Positions 1 to 11,215 of a stretch of DNA of 64,000 bases are shown piece after piece. The DNA comes from Saccharina japonica (Eukaryota; Sar; Phaeophyceae; Laminariales; Laminariaceae): assembly GCA_008828725.1 (NCBI GenBank), contig MEHQ01002630.1:112375-176374 (forward strand), read 5' to 3'. The notes under the pieces are model-generated. The model did not search any database, had not been told where the DNA came from, and saw only the letters and a list, made by a program, of their open reading frames with translations. Each line of letters begins with the position of its first letter. Within the stretch, counting starts at the first letter, position 1. The translations under genes and the position numbers were made by a program.

Positions 1-1205
1 CATGTGCTTCTTTGGTATGTGCAGTAATTCCGCTAGTCATCGTTCCTCGCCCGATATACAGAGAGGTTCGTGTTCTCGATACTCAGGACCTCTCTATGCA
101 TGGTTTGGGGCACAACAAGCTAAACTGTCCTCCGAAATGCCTCGTAGACTGCATGAATTCCACCATCGAGCGATCACGACGATCGCAGGATAACAGTCCT
201 GCCTGATGGTTAGCTACGGCATGTGTTGCTGTGGTGTGTGCAGTAGATGCGCCGGCCATATGTTTCCGCCCGATCAACGGACGAGCTGGTGTTCTAGATA
301 ACACTCAAAATCTCTTCAGGCATTTTGTGAGGTCACATCAATGTAAACGTGCCTCCGAAAATGGTCTGCTTGAAGCACACTAATGTACCACGAGCACTCA
401 CGATCACTGTAGGATATCTAACTTCTCTCGAGATTGCCTTTGGCATATGCTGCTGTCGGGCGTTCATTTATTCCGCCGGTTTTCGCTTCTCGCCCGACAT
501 GTGTACAGACGGACATGTTTTCTCAATACTATCATGACCTTTCCTGCCGAGTATCGAGACCATGGAGCCGTCTGTATATCGGATGAGAAGCAATTGACGG
601 CAGAACTACTGTGCACACGACCGCAGCAGGTACCATAGACAATACTCAGACAGGTGTAGTGTCCAGCGGCCGTCCGGATTGCTCGTGGGGCGTTCATCAT
701 GTAAGTATGTGTTTGCTCGGAGGCAGGTTTCGCCTGATGTGCCCCCAAAAATGAGTCGAGATATCCTGAGTATCGACAACACGAACCCGTCTGTATATAG
801 GGCGGGAAGCGACGTCCGCCGGATCTACTGCACCCAAGACAGTTGCACATACCACGCACAACCCCTAGAGAGGTCTGGCCTCTTACGATCGTCGCGATGG
901 CCAGTGGTGGCATGAATCATGTAGCCTATTTTCGGAGGCACGCTTAGCTTGATGTGCCCCACAAAATGCATGGAGATATGGAGTGCACGAGCCCGTCTAT
1001 ATACCCGCGAGAAGCGATGACTGGCGGGACTACTGTATACACTACAGCAGTACATACATGCCGCGCACAACCCCCAGAGAGATCCGGTATCCTGCGGCCG
1101 CCGTCATTCCGCGTTGTATCTTACTTTACATTCCGGGGGGCACGTTTAGCTTCTTGTGCCCCCAATTCCAGCGGCGCAATAAACTAAAGTGCCCATGGGG
1201 GCGTC
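1..1205. repeat. Foldback (inverted-repeat) element, left-truncated by the window
   Basis: Subunits of about 215-225 bp, each with a CGCCCGATATACAG-like core, run forward from 1 to about 540 (cores near 48, 267 and 492). They then run in reverse complement from about 545 to 1205 (CTGTATATCGG-like cores near 571, 790 and 993). The two halves therefore form one large imperfect palindrome with its centre near 543. The complete second copy is at 16046-17380. Short open frames here follow the repeat and differ between copies, so no gene is called. Confidence 0.75.
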
Positions 1206-1315
1206 GTTGGCTGAACTGTATTATGAATCACGGGGATCCTTAACCTAAACTCGTCGGATGCTCAATCTTGTTTTCAGGAATGCCTCATTATATGCTTGGG
1301 CCAAGGAATGGTTCA

Positions 1316-1609
1316 TCGGATGGACCTTTTATTTTCCTCCAAAATCTGTTTTTGGGTGAGGTATAAAGATCCTCAAGTGACCACCCTAAGAAATAACATG
1401 GCGCGCCTTTCTTGACGAACTGAGAGACAGACATTCAACAGATACGTTCCGTGAACCTTTCCGGTCTTCTACACACCCCACGCTGCGGCTAATCGCTCAA
1501 GTTACCCTTGCTCCTTCCGTATTTGACGCCTCTTCTGCTGTTGTTGCTGCTGTTACCGTAGTGCAAAGTATTTCACCTGGTTCTCCTCATCGAGCAACGC
1601 CAGGACACC
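1316..1609 (+). promoter_or_regulatory. Conserved upstream region of ANK copy 1
   Basis: This block is shared with the regions before the other three ANK genes. It holds a TTTTCCTCCAAAATCTG stretch (about 1333), a GTTTTTGGGTGAG stretch, a degenerate hairpin (GATCCTCAAGTGA at 1368), then a pyrimidine-rich CTTCTGCTGTTGTTGC stretch about 80 bp before the ATG. The start codon sits in a GACACCATGG context. A promoter or 5' UTR role is inferred only from position and conservation. No clear TATA box is seen. Confidence 0.4.
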
Positions 1610-4219
1610 ATGGCTAGCCGGCAGGCTGATAGCGGGATCATAGACCTCCTACACGAAAGTGACATTTCGAGCGCCCACGAGATGGATAGCCCCCAAGCCA
1701 AGATCGCCAAAACAAACCTCCACCAAGACAATGACAGGTGTGCCCCCTTTTTACCCTCGTACCTGTGGTTGTCCTGTACCTACTTTATCTGTTGCCTGAT
1801 GCGTCATCGGGCTTGCCCCCTGTGGGTTTGAGCTACGGCAGCGTTGCTCCTGGCGACAGGCCTCCTCATGGGATCGTTTTTCGGACACCGGAATGATCGC
1901 AAATTAATAGGAAATGCAGCGCACAGTTTGATTCGTTCCGCATGCCGGCACGGTCCCGGCTCGTTTTTGTGTCTCGGGGGTGCTGAGACGTAGCGTTTGC
2001 TGAGCACTCTGAAGGAGGACATATCATAATCGGGGGAGCAAGAGACTGGGTGTGCAATTCAGATTGGTCTACATACTGCGAATCAGTTGTTTCTACGAAC
2101 GAAAATAGACCTGCCTGAGTTTTTTGCTTGGTCAGAGCTTCTCTGTTCGCTGTCTGTTGTGTTCTGAAGCCAGCCCTCTAAAACCTGAACACCTTTGTTT
2201 CCGCTCACTGTCAACTGTTCTGTGCTCAGGATCTGGAAGACCGTGCCGGAAACCGAGGCTACAGATGATGGCGATTCGTCTAAAGTGTGTTTTGCGATTC
2301 ACACAAACCGAGACGTGATGTCGGTGCTGGCAGACCTACTCTCTAACCATTACCTGTTCTTCGCCGGTGTCTCGAAGGAATGGAAACAGGCGTGGGGGAT
2401 GCGACCGAAGATTACTAAGTCGACAGTAACGGCTGATACCTCTGCGTCTCAGCTGCAGTGGAGCTTCGACGGAGGCATAGGAAATAATTCGAGCGTACGC
2501 AGAAACATGGCCGAGCTAATCGCCGATCACTGCGGCCTTGATGTCCTACAGTGTGCTTACTCGAACGGATGCCCTTTGTCCGAGAAGGCTTGCTTCAAGG
2601 CTGCCGCACGGGGCAAGTTCGACATGATCCAGTGGGCACTCGGCGAGAGTTGCGACTGGCGGAAGGTGCTTTGCAGAGCGGCTGCGACGGCAGGCAGTCT
2701 GCGCATCCTAATGTGGGCACACGCTAACGACTGCCCCTGGGACGAAACTACGTGCAGCGAGGCCGCCGGTTCAGGAAATCTCGAGATGCTGCAGTGGGCA
2801 CGTGTTAAGAACTGCCCTTGGGACGAAGAAACGTGCGCGAAGGCTGCTGGAGGTGGACATTTAGACATTCTTCAGTGGGCACGAGACCGCGGCTGTCGCT
2901 GGGATGAGACTACTTGCAGCGAAGCCGCCGGTTCAGGGCATCTCGACATCCTGCGGTGGGCGCGTGTTACAAACTGCCCTTGGGACGAAGAAACTTGCGC
3001 GAAGGCTGCTGGAGGTGGACATTTAGACATTCTTCAGTGGGCGCGAGACCGCGGCTGTCGCTGGGATGAGACTACTTGCAGCGAGGCCGCCGGTTCAGGG
3101 CATCTCGACATCCTGCGGTGGGCACGTTCCAAACGGTGCCCATGGGACGGTCGAACTTGCGCACAAGCTGCCGGGGGTGGGTACCTTGACATTATCAAGT
3201 GGGCACGAGCTCACAGCTGCCCATGGAATTCCAGAACGTGCGCGAGTGCTGCCGCCGGAGGGCACCTGAAGGTTCTTAAGTGGGTGAGGGGCCAACGATG
3301 TCCCTGGCACGGTGCCCCGTATGACGGCGCTCTTAAAAACGGGCACTTGAGCACGCTGCGGTGGATGGTGTCCAAAGGTTGCGGCTTACACGAAAAGTCC
3401 GGCATATATGCAGCTGATAAGGGGCACTTTCATATTCTCGAGTGGATGAAGGCCAGCAACCTCTTGAAGGACATCGCTGGGTTATGCAACTGGGCTGTTA
3501 GCGAAGGGAGACTGGACGCGCTGAAATGGGTTCAAGCTAACGGAATCGACTGGGGTGGTGTTACCTGTAGTGAGGCAGCTTGTGGAGGTCACTGGGAAGT
3601 GCTTAAATGGGCACGGTGTAACGGCTGCCCCTGGGGCGACCGTGTTTTTTCCCATGCAGCCGCGGCAGGTCGCCTGGACATAATGGAGTGGGCTCGAGCG
3701 CAAGGCTGTCCATGGGATGCTTTCACATGCACTCAGGCAGCTAGACGAGGCCAGTTTGAGGCGCTGAAATGGGCCCGATCTCACGGCTGCCCCTGGTACA
3801 CCTGCACGTGCACAAGTGCAGCCGCCGCAGGGCATCTGCGCATGTTGCAGTGGATGCGAGCAGAAGGCTGCCCATGGGATGGTGAGGCGTGCCGCGAAGC
3901 GGCGAGATTCGGCCATTTCGAGTTGCTGAAATGGGCGCGGCGCAACGGCTGCCCCTGGGACTATCACACGTGCACAGCTGCCGTCTTGGCAAAGCGTCTA
4001 GACATACTGCAGTGGGCGCGGGCGGAAGGCTTTCCGTGGAACCAGCACACGTATTATGCGGCCGAACTGTGCGGGGACAAGGCTATTCTCGAGTGGGCAA
4101 GGCTAAATGGCTGTCCGCCCCCAGTGGAAAGTATGCGCGGCCTGCTTGGAATTCAAATAGAGGCGGTGTTTCCGCCTACCGGCCGTGCACGCCGGTATGG
4201 TGTTCATTTAGGTCCTTAG
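1610..4219 (+). CDS. Ankyrin-repeat protein with F-box-like N-terminus, copy 1 (two exons)
   Basis: The model is join(1610..1737, 2230..4219), 705 aa. Exon 1 encodes 42 residues starting MASRQADSG and ends CAG|GTGTGC. The 492-nt intron ends TGTGCTCAG|GATC, and the split AG|G codon gives Arg43 in the frame of the long exon. Residues about 71-98 (RDVMSVLADLL..LFFAGVSKEWKQAW) resemble an F-box or F-box-like helix set; this is a weak match by eye. Residues about 136-675 hold about 19 modules of 27 residues (CPWDETTCSEAAGSGHLEMLRWAR type), the ankyrin-like form common in stramenopiles. Such proteins bind other proteins, and an F-box would suggest a ubiquitin-ligase adaptor (inference). This copy carries an extra tandem 162-bp pair of modules (2811-2972 and 2973-3134) absent from the other copies. 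The C-terminus ends with a 12-residue tail after PPT. An unspliced start at 2195 (MFPLTV) is possible but would begin inside the intron. Confidence 0.85.
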
Positions 4220-5120
4220 CGGTATTGTACATTTGTGTTCCATGAGACCCTGACGGCCCGTTGCCGAATTGGTGTTTGGACTTTGTAGCTCGGGTTCTTC
4301 CGCCAGAATCTTGGTCGTCACTGTTTTGTGGATATTTGTTCGTCGTGGGATCCCAGATTCCAGGCACACAAAACGAACAAACAAAACACAATTCCTGGAG
4401 GGGTCCATATGACACGCGGGCAACATTTCAGAGTCTGTCTCCAAAACTGGCGTTAATCTTGCTACGTTTGTGCGGTCGAAGCGTAACGCTAACACCATTG
4501 CCTCGGAATTTCGTCACTGTAGGTTCATAATACGATTGACTTCGGGTGTTAGTTCTTGCTGATACTGTTATTTGTGCGTAGAGGTTCTGCTCTGTAGGTC
4601 CCTTGGAATATTCTGGGCGAAGCAGTTTGACACAGACATGCCTTGGGGAACATGGCGCCGGGTCGTTTCGATTCTGTCTTTTTCTCACGTTTCATGTTTT
4701 GCACTGATTGTTTAGGCCGCTGTACAGTTCCTCGATGCCCAAACGAAGCGGTTTGGAAAGGAATATAAACACTATTACGGAAGGAAATGTCAATACCTGC
4801 GATCACGTAATTATTTACCATTTTCACCAAATTCAAGAGCGGCAAACAGGAAGGCCGCCCACGATAATTCTACGTAACATACCTGGCACACCTTAAATAG
4901 TCCGAAATTCTAAACCTGGCCAGTATAATTCAACCACGCGATGGCACAACTTGGATGGTTCGGAAGCCGAAATATGGACAGTACAGTTCGACGGCGCGAT
5001 GTTAAGACCATGCCATCGACTTTGTTGAGCATAGCGTCGGGCCAGCCAGTGCTGTTTTGAGTGCGGGAGGGGCTCTTTTCATGTTCCCCTTTCTTGGGAC
5101 TCAGCATCAATTCAACCATT
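4220..5120. other. 3' flank of ANK copy 1
   Basis: The sequence is shared with the 3' flanks at 22043-22830, 50339-51002 and 60853-61600. It probably contains the 3' UTR; no polyadenylation signal could be assigned. The small open frames here are not kept across the copies. Confidence 0.5.
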
Positions 5121-6424
5121 GCAATACTGTAATATATAATGAAAGCGGCATTTACGCGGAGAAAAAAGTGTAGATGGATCGAGCTTTCAGCTTGAACCAG
5201 CGTGTAGGCTTCGCACGAGGAGGCTACGTTGGTGTCAGAGTAGCTATTCTTCTATTGGTTTCCATGGTTACGGTGTACGTGGTGATTACATGCAGGGATC
5301 GTGACCGCTACGAATGGTGTTTCCGCATCGTTTGAAGGCAGGGTCATCGTTGCTTTGTACGGTAGGTCGTTTGTAGGTGTGTTGGATGGTAGGGATGAAT
5401 TTGCAAGAAAGTACGCCTCGCAAGCGGTTCGTATAGTAGTAGTGAGATGAAGCTCTTTCTTAATTCGACTCGCCGAACACCCTCATGTCGCTTAGCGCTT
5501 GGTGTGGCTGGTCGGGGAAACGCCCAACGCGCTCCGCCTCGACATTGTAAGGAGGCGGGGGTCTGTTGTCGTACGACTACGGCCGTTCGTGGCATGAGTG
5601 CACCCCCTTACAGGGGATATTCGCACAACATTCTTGTTGAAACTACGACGATTGTTCCACATAACCGTCTGACATACGCAGAGATACATGGCATTTATAT
5701 CCCGGGTCCATTTCATATGCTCAAGGGAGGTGCCCCAATAATGGCACTTTATGTTCGATCCTTCGATATTCTACATCATGTTCCGATGTACCCCGTGCGC
5801 CCAGCTACTATGAGAGCCCGCTACTATGATACCAGTGAGTGCACTGGACAATGCTCCTACTTCAAAAACAGGCAAACACAACTCCCTCTTTCCCCCCTGG
5901 TTCGACATCAAAACCTTGGAAAGCCGCCTGGAGGTATGGAAACGAATCTAGACACGGCCGATATGACCGCAGTGATATAGACCGACCGTGCATTCAGCGG
6001 CTGGTGGGCCAGGACTGGTGCTACAGTAGGGCGATATAGAGGGGTATGTACTATATACCCCCTGACAATATACCTTAATTTTCACTATACAGCGTCTACG
6101 TTTATCGGGCGAGTGCCTCTGTGCCTTACACAAAATAGGACACGAAACATGATCTTGTGGTCGCAGAGTACACACAGTATCAAACAATCCCATCGCGGTC
6201 CATATCGCCAAAACAGAAAGCGTTTCAGTGCTGCACTGTGCAGGACCATACATTTGACACTACAGTACTGTAATTCCAAGTCCTTTTCCCCCAAGCCGGT
6301 TGTGTGGTTCTAAAAGGGCTTTGTAAGACTGCCAATACATATGTCGGCAGCCACTCGACCGAGTGGCTCTAATCCACTGACAACAAAAGGGTTAAAAAAG
6401 AAAAAAAAACGACCCCACCCACCG
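5121..6424. repeat. Segmental-duplication block, paired with 61601-62930
   Basis: About 1.3 kb is clearly alike at the right end of the window (shared words include CAGCTTGAACCAGCGTGTAG and TTCGATATTCTACATCATGT). A plus-strand open frame at 5447-5980 (177 aa, from MKLFLNSTRRTPSC) is interrupted by stops in the paired copy at 61954-62341. It is therefore not supported as a gene. Confidence 0.55.
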
Positions 6425-7059
6425 TACAGTAGCAACTGTCCTCGGGCGAGAGTGGCTCTGCGCTGTTCCTTACTCAAACTTTGATGTTGTGGGGGTGCAT
6501 ATCGCTGAAAACAATATCCCGACTGTTGAGAAATGACGTAGTTACTCCCTCTGACGAGCTGACGCGTGCTACGATAGAGGTACTGTACCTTTGTTTTGGA
6601 CTAAAACGTGTACTGAATGGTGGGACTCCTCGACCCAATATCGTCGGCATGTCATTCTTGTGATGCTCAAACTTTCAATTTCTACTTTTGAGACCATGGG
6701 ATTGTTCATCGGGTAGTATTTTGCTTTTCCTCCAAAATCAGTTTGTAACTTACTATTACAGTAGTATAGAACTCCTCAAGTGAAGAGCCTGAGTTAAATC
6801 ATGGTGGCATCTCTACCTTCTGATAACATGCGTCAGGTGAAACGTTAGGACTCCAGAGCGAACCACCCTACCGTAGCTCCAGTCCCAGAAACTCCCCACC
6901 GCGTCCAGCTCTTCTGCACAGTTCTATTGCAGGCCACTCCCTTACTCTGTGCACTCACAGAAAACCCTATCATCCGCGTTTGCCCTCGATACTGCCTACG
7001 AGCTCCTGCAAACATTTATTATACGTACCGTCCCCGCCTGCCGCGCTGTGGCAAACATA
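6425..7059. repeat. Dispersed block upstream of copia remnant A
   Basis: Related blocks lie at 20190-21019, 22831-23469, about 51170-51809 and 62931-63440. Shared features are a GCAACTGTCCTCGGGCGAGA start, the TTTTCCTCCAAAATCAG stretch, a degenerate hairpin at 6771 (ACTCCTCAAGTGAAGAGC), and a GTGCCACCCC..TTACTCTG stretch. It always sits directly upstream of copia-like sequence, so it may be the 5' part of the same transposon. No LTR ends could be defined. Confidence 0.5.
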
Positions 7060-7297
7060 TCGCTGTTCTTTAACAGTATGTGGTACAGTCGAGCCTGGCC
7101 ATAGTATAGGGTTTCCCTGACGACACCGACGGCGCCAGCGGTAAGACGCCGAAGACGGCAGCATCAAATGGGGGATCGACCGTGGGGGGGCGAGATTGGA
7201 AGCCTGCCACCCGGTCCCAGCAGCAGCCCCAGCAGCAGCCCCAGTAGTTGCAGCAGCAGCAGCAGCAGCCCCAGTAGTAACAGCAGCAGCGGCAACG

Positions 7298-8363
7298 TGA
7301 TATATGTGTGTGTTCTTCACATTAAACCTCCCGTTCTACCCGTCGACATCCAGCACACCCAGTGTCCGTGCCGATTCTTCATCCTAAAAATATACCAGTT
7401 ATGTGGTCACAAAACTACGACACAGAGATAATACGCCCAGTGCAGTATGTAGAGCAGACAATGCCATGCCATATACGACAGGCAAGACCTACCCTGCTAG
7501 CAATCCAGGTGCATGAAAGAGAAAAAAGAGAAAATAAAAGAAAATAAAAAGCATAAAGGAAAAAAAGGAAAAAAAGGAAACATAATAAAGCAAATCAACA
7601 ATCAAACAACCAAACAAAAGCATGACAAATAAACAAAGAAAGGGTCGTGCTTCTCCCAGTGGAGATGCGACAGCCAATAAAAATCAAATGTTATGAAACG
7701 AAATGAAATGGACTGAAAAACAGCGCAAACGGAGCAAGACTAAGAACGACAGGAAAGGACAGGCAGCCGGAGCGCACTAAAAGCACCTTCCAGGCAGCCG
7801 AGGCAGGTTTGTGCCCGTAGTACAGACAGGTTCTACCAGCTAGTCGGTCTGGTACCTACCCTGTCTGCCGTCTCCTTCCTGCTTTCGCCCGCCGCGGTTT
7901 CCCTACGATCCCCCTCCCCCTCCGTCTGTTCGTAGATTCCGAATCTGAATACCCTGACTGCCCCGCAGTCTGATGAGATGGTTTAAGGTCGTTGCATTAG
8001 AGGACAGAGCGAGAGAGAGAGAGAGCGGAGAGAGAGCGGAGTGCTCGAACTCTCCTCCCGCACGAGGCAAGAATCCCACAATAACGCCTGCGAATATAAG
8101 CGCAACCCTCTACAACTTTTGTAACCGTCATCGCTGACACGATCCAAACGAACACCGTCTCCATTCCCTTGTGCGCCACCTATACAACGGATACGTGGCA
8201 CTTCCTCCTCAGTTCGGTTTCGTTTTCGTGCCACACACGAGAGTCCAGGAAAGAGAAGAGGAAATAACAAAAACTGAATGAATACGTACGTAGCTAAGCA
8301 ATCAAAGAAACTCCTACTGTAGGAAAATACGGGGGGGGGTAGAGAGACAAAGGCAAAAGCGAA
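7298..8363. mobile_element. 1,066-bp insertion in copia remnant A with GCAACG direct repeats
   Basis: Copia remnant C reads GGCAACGACCGTACCGG without interruption (about 23690). In remnant A the same site is split: GCAACG (7292-7297), 1,066 bp, then GCAACG (8364-8369) followed by ACCGTACCGG. The 6-bp repeat fits a target-site duplication. The insert starts TGATATATG and ends AAAAGCGAA without an evident terminal inverted repeat. It has an A/G-rich tract (7515-7720), a GA microsatellite (8008-8042) and a G9 run (about 8331). No protein is recognised. Confidence 0.55.
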
Positions 8364-9133
8364 GCAACGACCGTACCGGCGGCGTTCCCGCCGATGGGCG
8401 TGCGGCTGAGCTGCCCAAGGGAGAAGCGCGCAAGCTGCAGAGCTGGCAGATGCCGGAGCTCTTCTCGTCTTGAGACCAGAGGCGGGAACCAGATCCTTGC
8501 CGACGAACCAGAGTTGGGTTCTTCGCACGGCAGTCTGGTTGGTACGGTGCGTCAGGGGGAGGAAATTGATGCCGAGGAAGGTTTTGGAGGCTACGAGTTT
8601 TTCAACTTGTCCGACTTGCTCACCTCCTCGAGCCTGTGGCAGTCCGTCGAGTCGTCAGGCGCTCCGCCGCTGCAGCGAATGGCGGACGAATTCAGCAACA
8701 CCCTCTAGATCGTGAGCAACATCGACGAGGTCGCCCTGGTCGCCACCGAAACCCGAGGAGATTCTGGCGTCTGCATGCCTTGTGGTCCGGTTAGCAAATT
8801 GAAGATGCCTCCTGTGTCAGTAGCAGGTGTGGACTGGTCGCGATGTAAGGGGGCATGGTACCATGCTATGGTCAAATAAATGAAGGGACTTGCAGAACGG
8901 AAGACAGTTTCGGTGCAAAACAAGTTACCCGAGGGGGAAAATATCTTTGAGGTTAGGCGGGTGCTGTCTTCCAAGTCCGGCAAAGAAGGCTTGACCACTA
9001 AGACAAAGGGTATAGCCTTGTCCCCAAGGGGTTCATGCACCGAGAGAGGGTTTGGGCCACGTACAAGCATCTGCACCCACGCCCGCAGCGGCGTCAGTCA
9101 ATATTGTGATGGCTGCTGGTATTGAGCTGAAGT

Positions 9134-9427
9134 ACAAGGTATACCACCTACAGTAGATGTAGCCCAGATGCGTGCTACGATTGAGGCGCACCGTGTTTTG
9201 TTTGTGGGGGTGGTCACTTGATGAACTCTGTACCCCACCTAGAAAGTGATTTTAGAGGAAGCTAAACATAGTACCCGATTACAAGGTATACCACCTACAG
9301 TAGATGTAACCCAGACGCGTACTACGATTGAGGCGCACCGTGTTTTGTTTGTGGGGGTGGTCACTTGATGGACTCTGTACCCCACCTAGAAAGTGATTTT
9401 AGAGGAAGCTAAACATAGTACCCGATT
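9134..9427. repeat. 147-bp tandem duplication inside copia remnant A
   Basis: Two nearly identical units, 9134-9280 and 9281-9427, each begin ACAAGGTATACCACC and end GTACCCGATT. Remnants C (about 24460-24610) and D (about 52800-52945) have one unit each, so the duplication is private to A. Confidence 0.8.
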
Positions 9428-9825
9428 ACCAATCCCATGGCCTAGGTGAGGGTGTTCGCGGAGTGAAGTATTCAACAGTATGCCTGATACGAAGTATCTT
9501 GTACCGCAGTAGATTCATTGCTTGCAGCCTTTAAACGTTGGGAGGCACCTCGTTTGTGCTCGACGGAAAGCCAAACCTATGCCGCTGCCCATTAACCCCA
9601 CATAAGCAGACTCTTCCCGGCGTTAACAATATCAAGGTGCCAATTGTCACCCATAACTAGAACAGGAGCTCTACAACCGGGGCTCTACAACTAGAGAGGG
9701 ACCCACATACGAATCTGAACGAAGTCTAGCGTTACCTGGGGTCTATCGATTTATCTGCTAAGGAAGGAACTTACATTTTTACCCGCCAAATCTCGGCGAC
9801 CTACAGTAATGTAATGTGCCGAAGC

Positions 9826-10300
9826 AAACAAATAACGCACTCAACATTCCGTGGCGCGATATCTCCCACGCCGTCCTCTTCCATGGCCTCCTTCTGGCAG
9901 TGCTTATCCAGCCAAGCCTGCCGATCTCACGACTCTTCCAGGGATTCCGGTCCACCTTCGAGCGAGCTCATACTGTAGCAAATAGTTAAATACGAAGCCA
10001 AAGAAGCTGTACAACGAAGGCCTCTACGTGTAGTTTTCGCGCGCAGACAGCCTAGAGCTGTGTAGTGGCACTACAGCTCTATCATTGGGGCTGAAATCAA
10101 ACGCTGCCCATGCAATCGTCCTTTTGGCCTTCTAACACTTCGTATTCATGCCCTTCTTCTCCCGCACGCCCATTCCAAACAGCAACAGCAGCAACCAAAG
10201 CCAACTGACGCGAATAATGGGATGAGTGACAACTCGCGGACGGGAAAGAACACTGGCACATAGTGCCACTGGTGCACGGATCTACATCACTTGATTGTTT
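9826..10300. repeat. Spacer block linking copia remnant to GC array, copy 1
   Basis: It begins AACAAATAACGCACTC and recurs at 25928-26395 and, more diverged, at 25008-25449. Each copy lies directly before a GC-rich array, so block and array move together. No gene is visible. Confidence 0.6.
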
Positions 10301-11215
10301 CGTGGCCCTGTCCACAATATGCGTCGCGGCATGTCGCGAACCGCGCCGCGACATTTCGCGGCCGGTCGCGAGATGCCGCGACACGTTGGTGCCGTCGCGG
10401 ATTGTGCTACGGTTCTTCCCGTGGCAGTAACCGCGGCACTCGCCGCGGCATGCCGCGGACAGCGCCAAGGCAACTGCCACGGCATGCGCCGCAGAAATGA
10501 CCTTTACATGTGTCGCGACACGTATCGCAGCAAGTATCGCGACAGGTTTTGCATCAAATGTCGCTGCGGGTGTCGTGGTGTGTGTCGCGGCGTGTGTCGC
10601 GGCGCGTGTCGCGGCGTGTTCCGCAGCTAGTTTCGCGGCTATTTTCGTGGCTAGTTTCTCGGCGTGTGTTGCGGTGTTACGGTTACGCGTCAGGGTTAGG
10701 GCTAGGGTTAGAGTTATGGTTAGGGTTAGGACACTTGCCGCGACACTCGCCGTGGGGATTGACGTAGGGCTTGCCGCGACACACGTTGCGGTGCTTGCCG
10801 CGAAAAACACCGCAACACACGCCACGACACACTCCGCGACATACGCCGTGACACTCTTCGCGGTGCTTGCCACGACACACGCCCCAAAACACGCCGCGGA
10901 CATGACCGTGAGTCGTGCCGCGGGTGTTGTCGCGGGTCTTGCCGCGGACCTTACTGCGTAACGTTCCGTGGCGTGTCGTGGCAGGTATCGCGTGTCGTGG
11001 CGTGCCGTGGACACTGCCGAGGCGTTGTCGCGGGCCTCGACACGAGTCGTGCTGCGGCGGGCGTTCGGCGGCATGTCGTGACACATCACGGACGCTGCCG
11101 CGAGGCATGTCGTGACACGTCACGGACGCTGCCGCGAGGCATGTCGTGACACGTCACGGACGCTGCCGCGACGTGTCGTGACATGCCGCGGACAGTGCCA
11201 CGAACAAGTCAAATA
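10301..11215. repeat. GC-rich degenerate array, inverted about telomere-like DNA
   Basis: The array is made of TGTCGCGGC/GCCGCGACA words about 9-12 bp apart. Left of 10690 they read mainly GTGTCGCGGCG; right of 10731 to about 10880 they read mainly CTTGCCGCGACAC, the reverse complement. Orientation becomes mixed further right. Long open frames on both strands (Ala/Val/Thr- or Arg/Cys/Pro-rich) are by-products of a stop-poor repeat, not genes. Confidence 0.75.
10692..10730. repeat. Interstitial telomere-like repeat (TTAGGG type), copy 1
   Basis: About 39 bp of AGGGTTAGGG, CTAGGGTTAG and GGTTAGGGTTAGG, imperfect, lies exactly where the GC array switches orientation. TTAGGG is the reported telomere type of brown algae (recalled knowledge). 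Confidence 0.65.

Larger units (their letters stand above)
7060..9825 (+). mobile_element. Decayed Ty1/copia retrotransposon remnant A (pol region)
   Basis: With frameshifts and stops, the plus strand reads as copia pol. First comes the Ser/Gln-rich linker before reverse transcriptase (7100-7297, resuming at 8364). An acidic stretch EEIDAEEGFGGYEF follows (about 8560-8610). The RVT_2 start is at 8815-9000, with KGAWYHAMVK, a stop, MKGLAERKT, LPEGENIFEVRRVLSSKS and a frameshifted LVPKGFMHRER. Then comes a VYHL..DVAQ..RATIEAH segment (9138-9200), and near 9780 a degenerate TRPDI-like motif. The family order (RT N-lobe, KARLVAKGF-like, DV..A) is kept. It is non-coding today. The catalytic YVDD region was not found. 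Confidence 0.7.

Noticed and set aside
2557-3992. Long minus-strand and alternative plus-strand frames over the ANK exons
   Set aside because: They mirror the repeated module structure of the real plus-strand frame and recur at the same relative place in every copy.
5447-5980. A 177-codon plus-strand frame as a gene
   Set aside because: The duplicate at 61954-62341 has in-frame stops and no domain is recognised.
10692-10730. A true chromosome end
   Set aside because: The telomere-like stretch is short, imperfect and internal, with sequence continuing on both sides; the same holds at 26984-27012.
10097-11123. Long Ala/Val/Thr- and Arg/Cys/Pro-rich frames on both strands, also at 25436-27628
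   Set aside because: They follow the GC-rich array on both strands at once and are interrupted differently in each array, so they are composition by-products.
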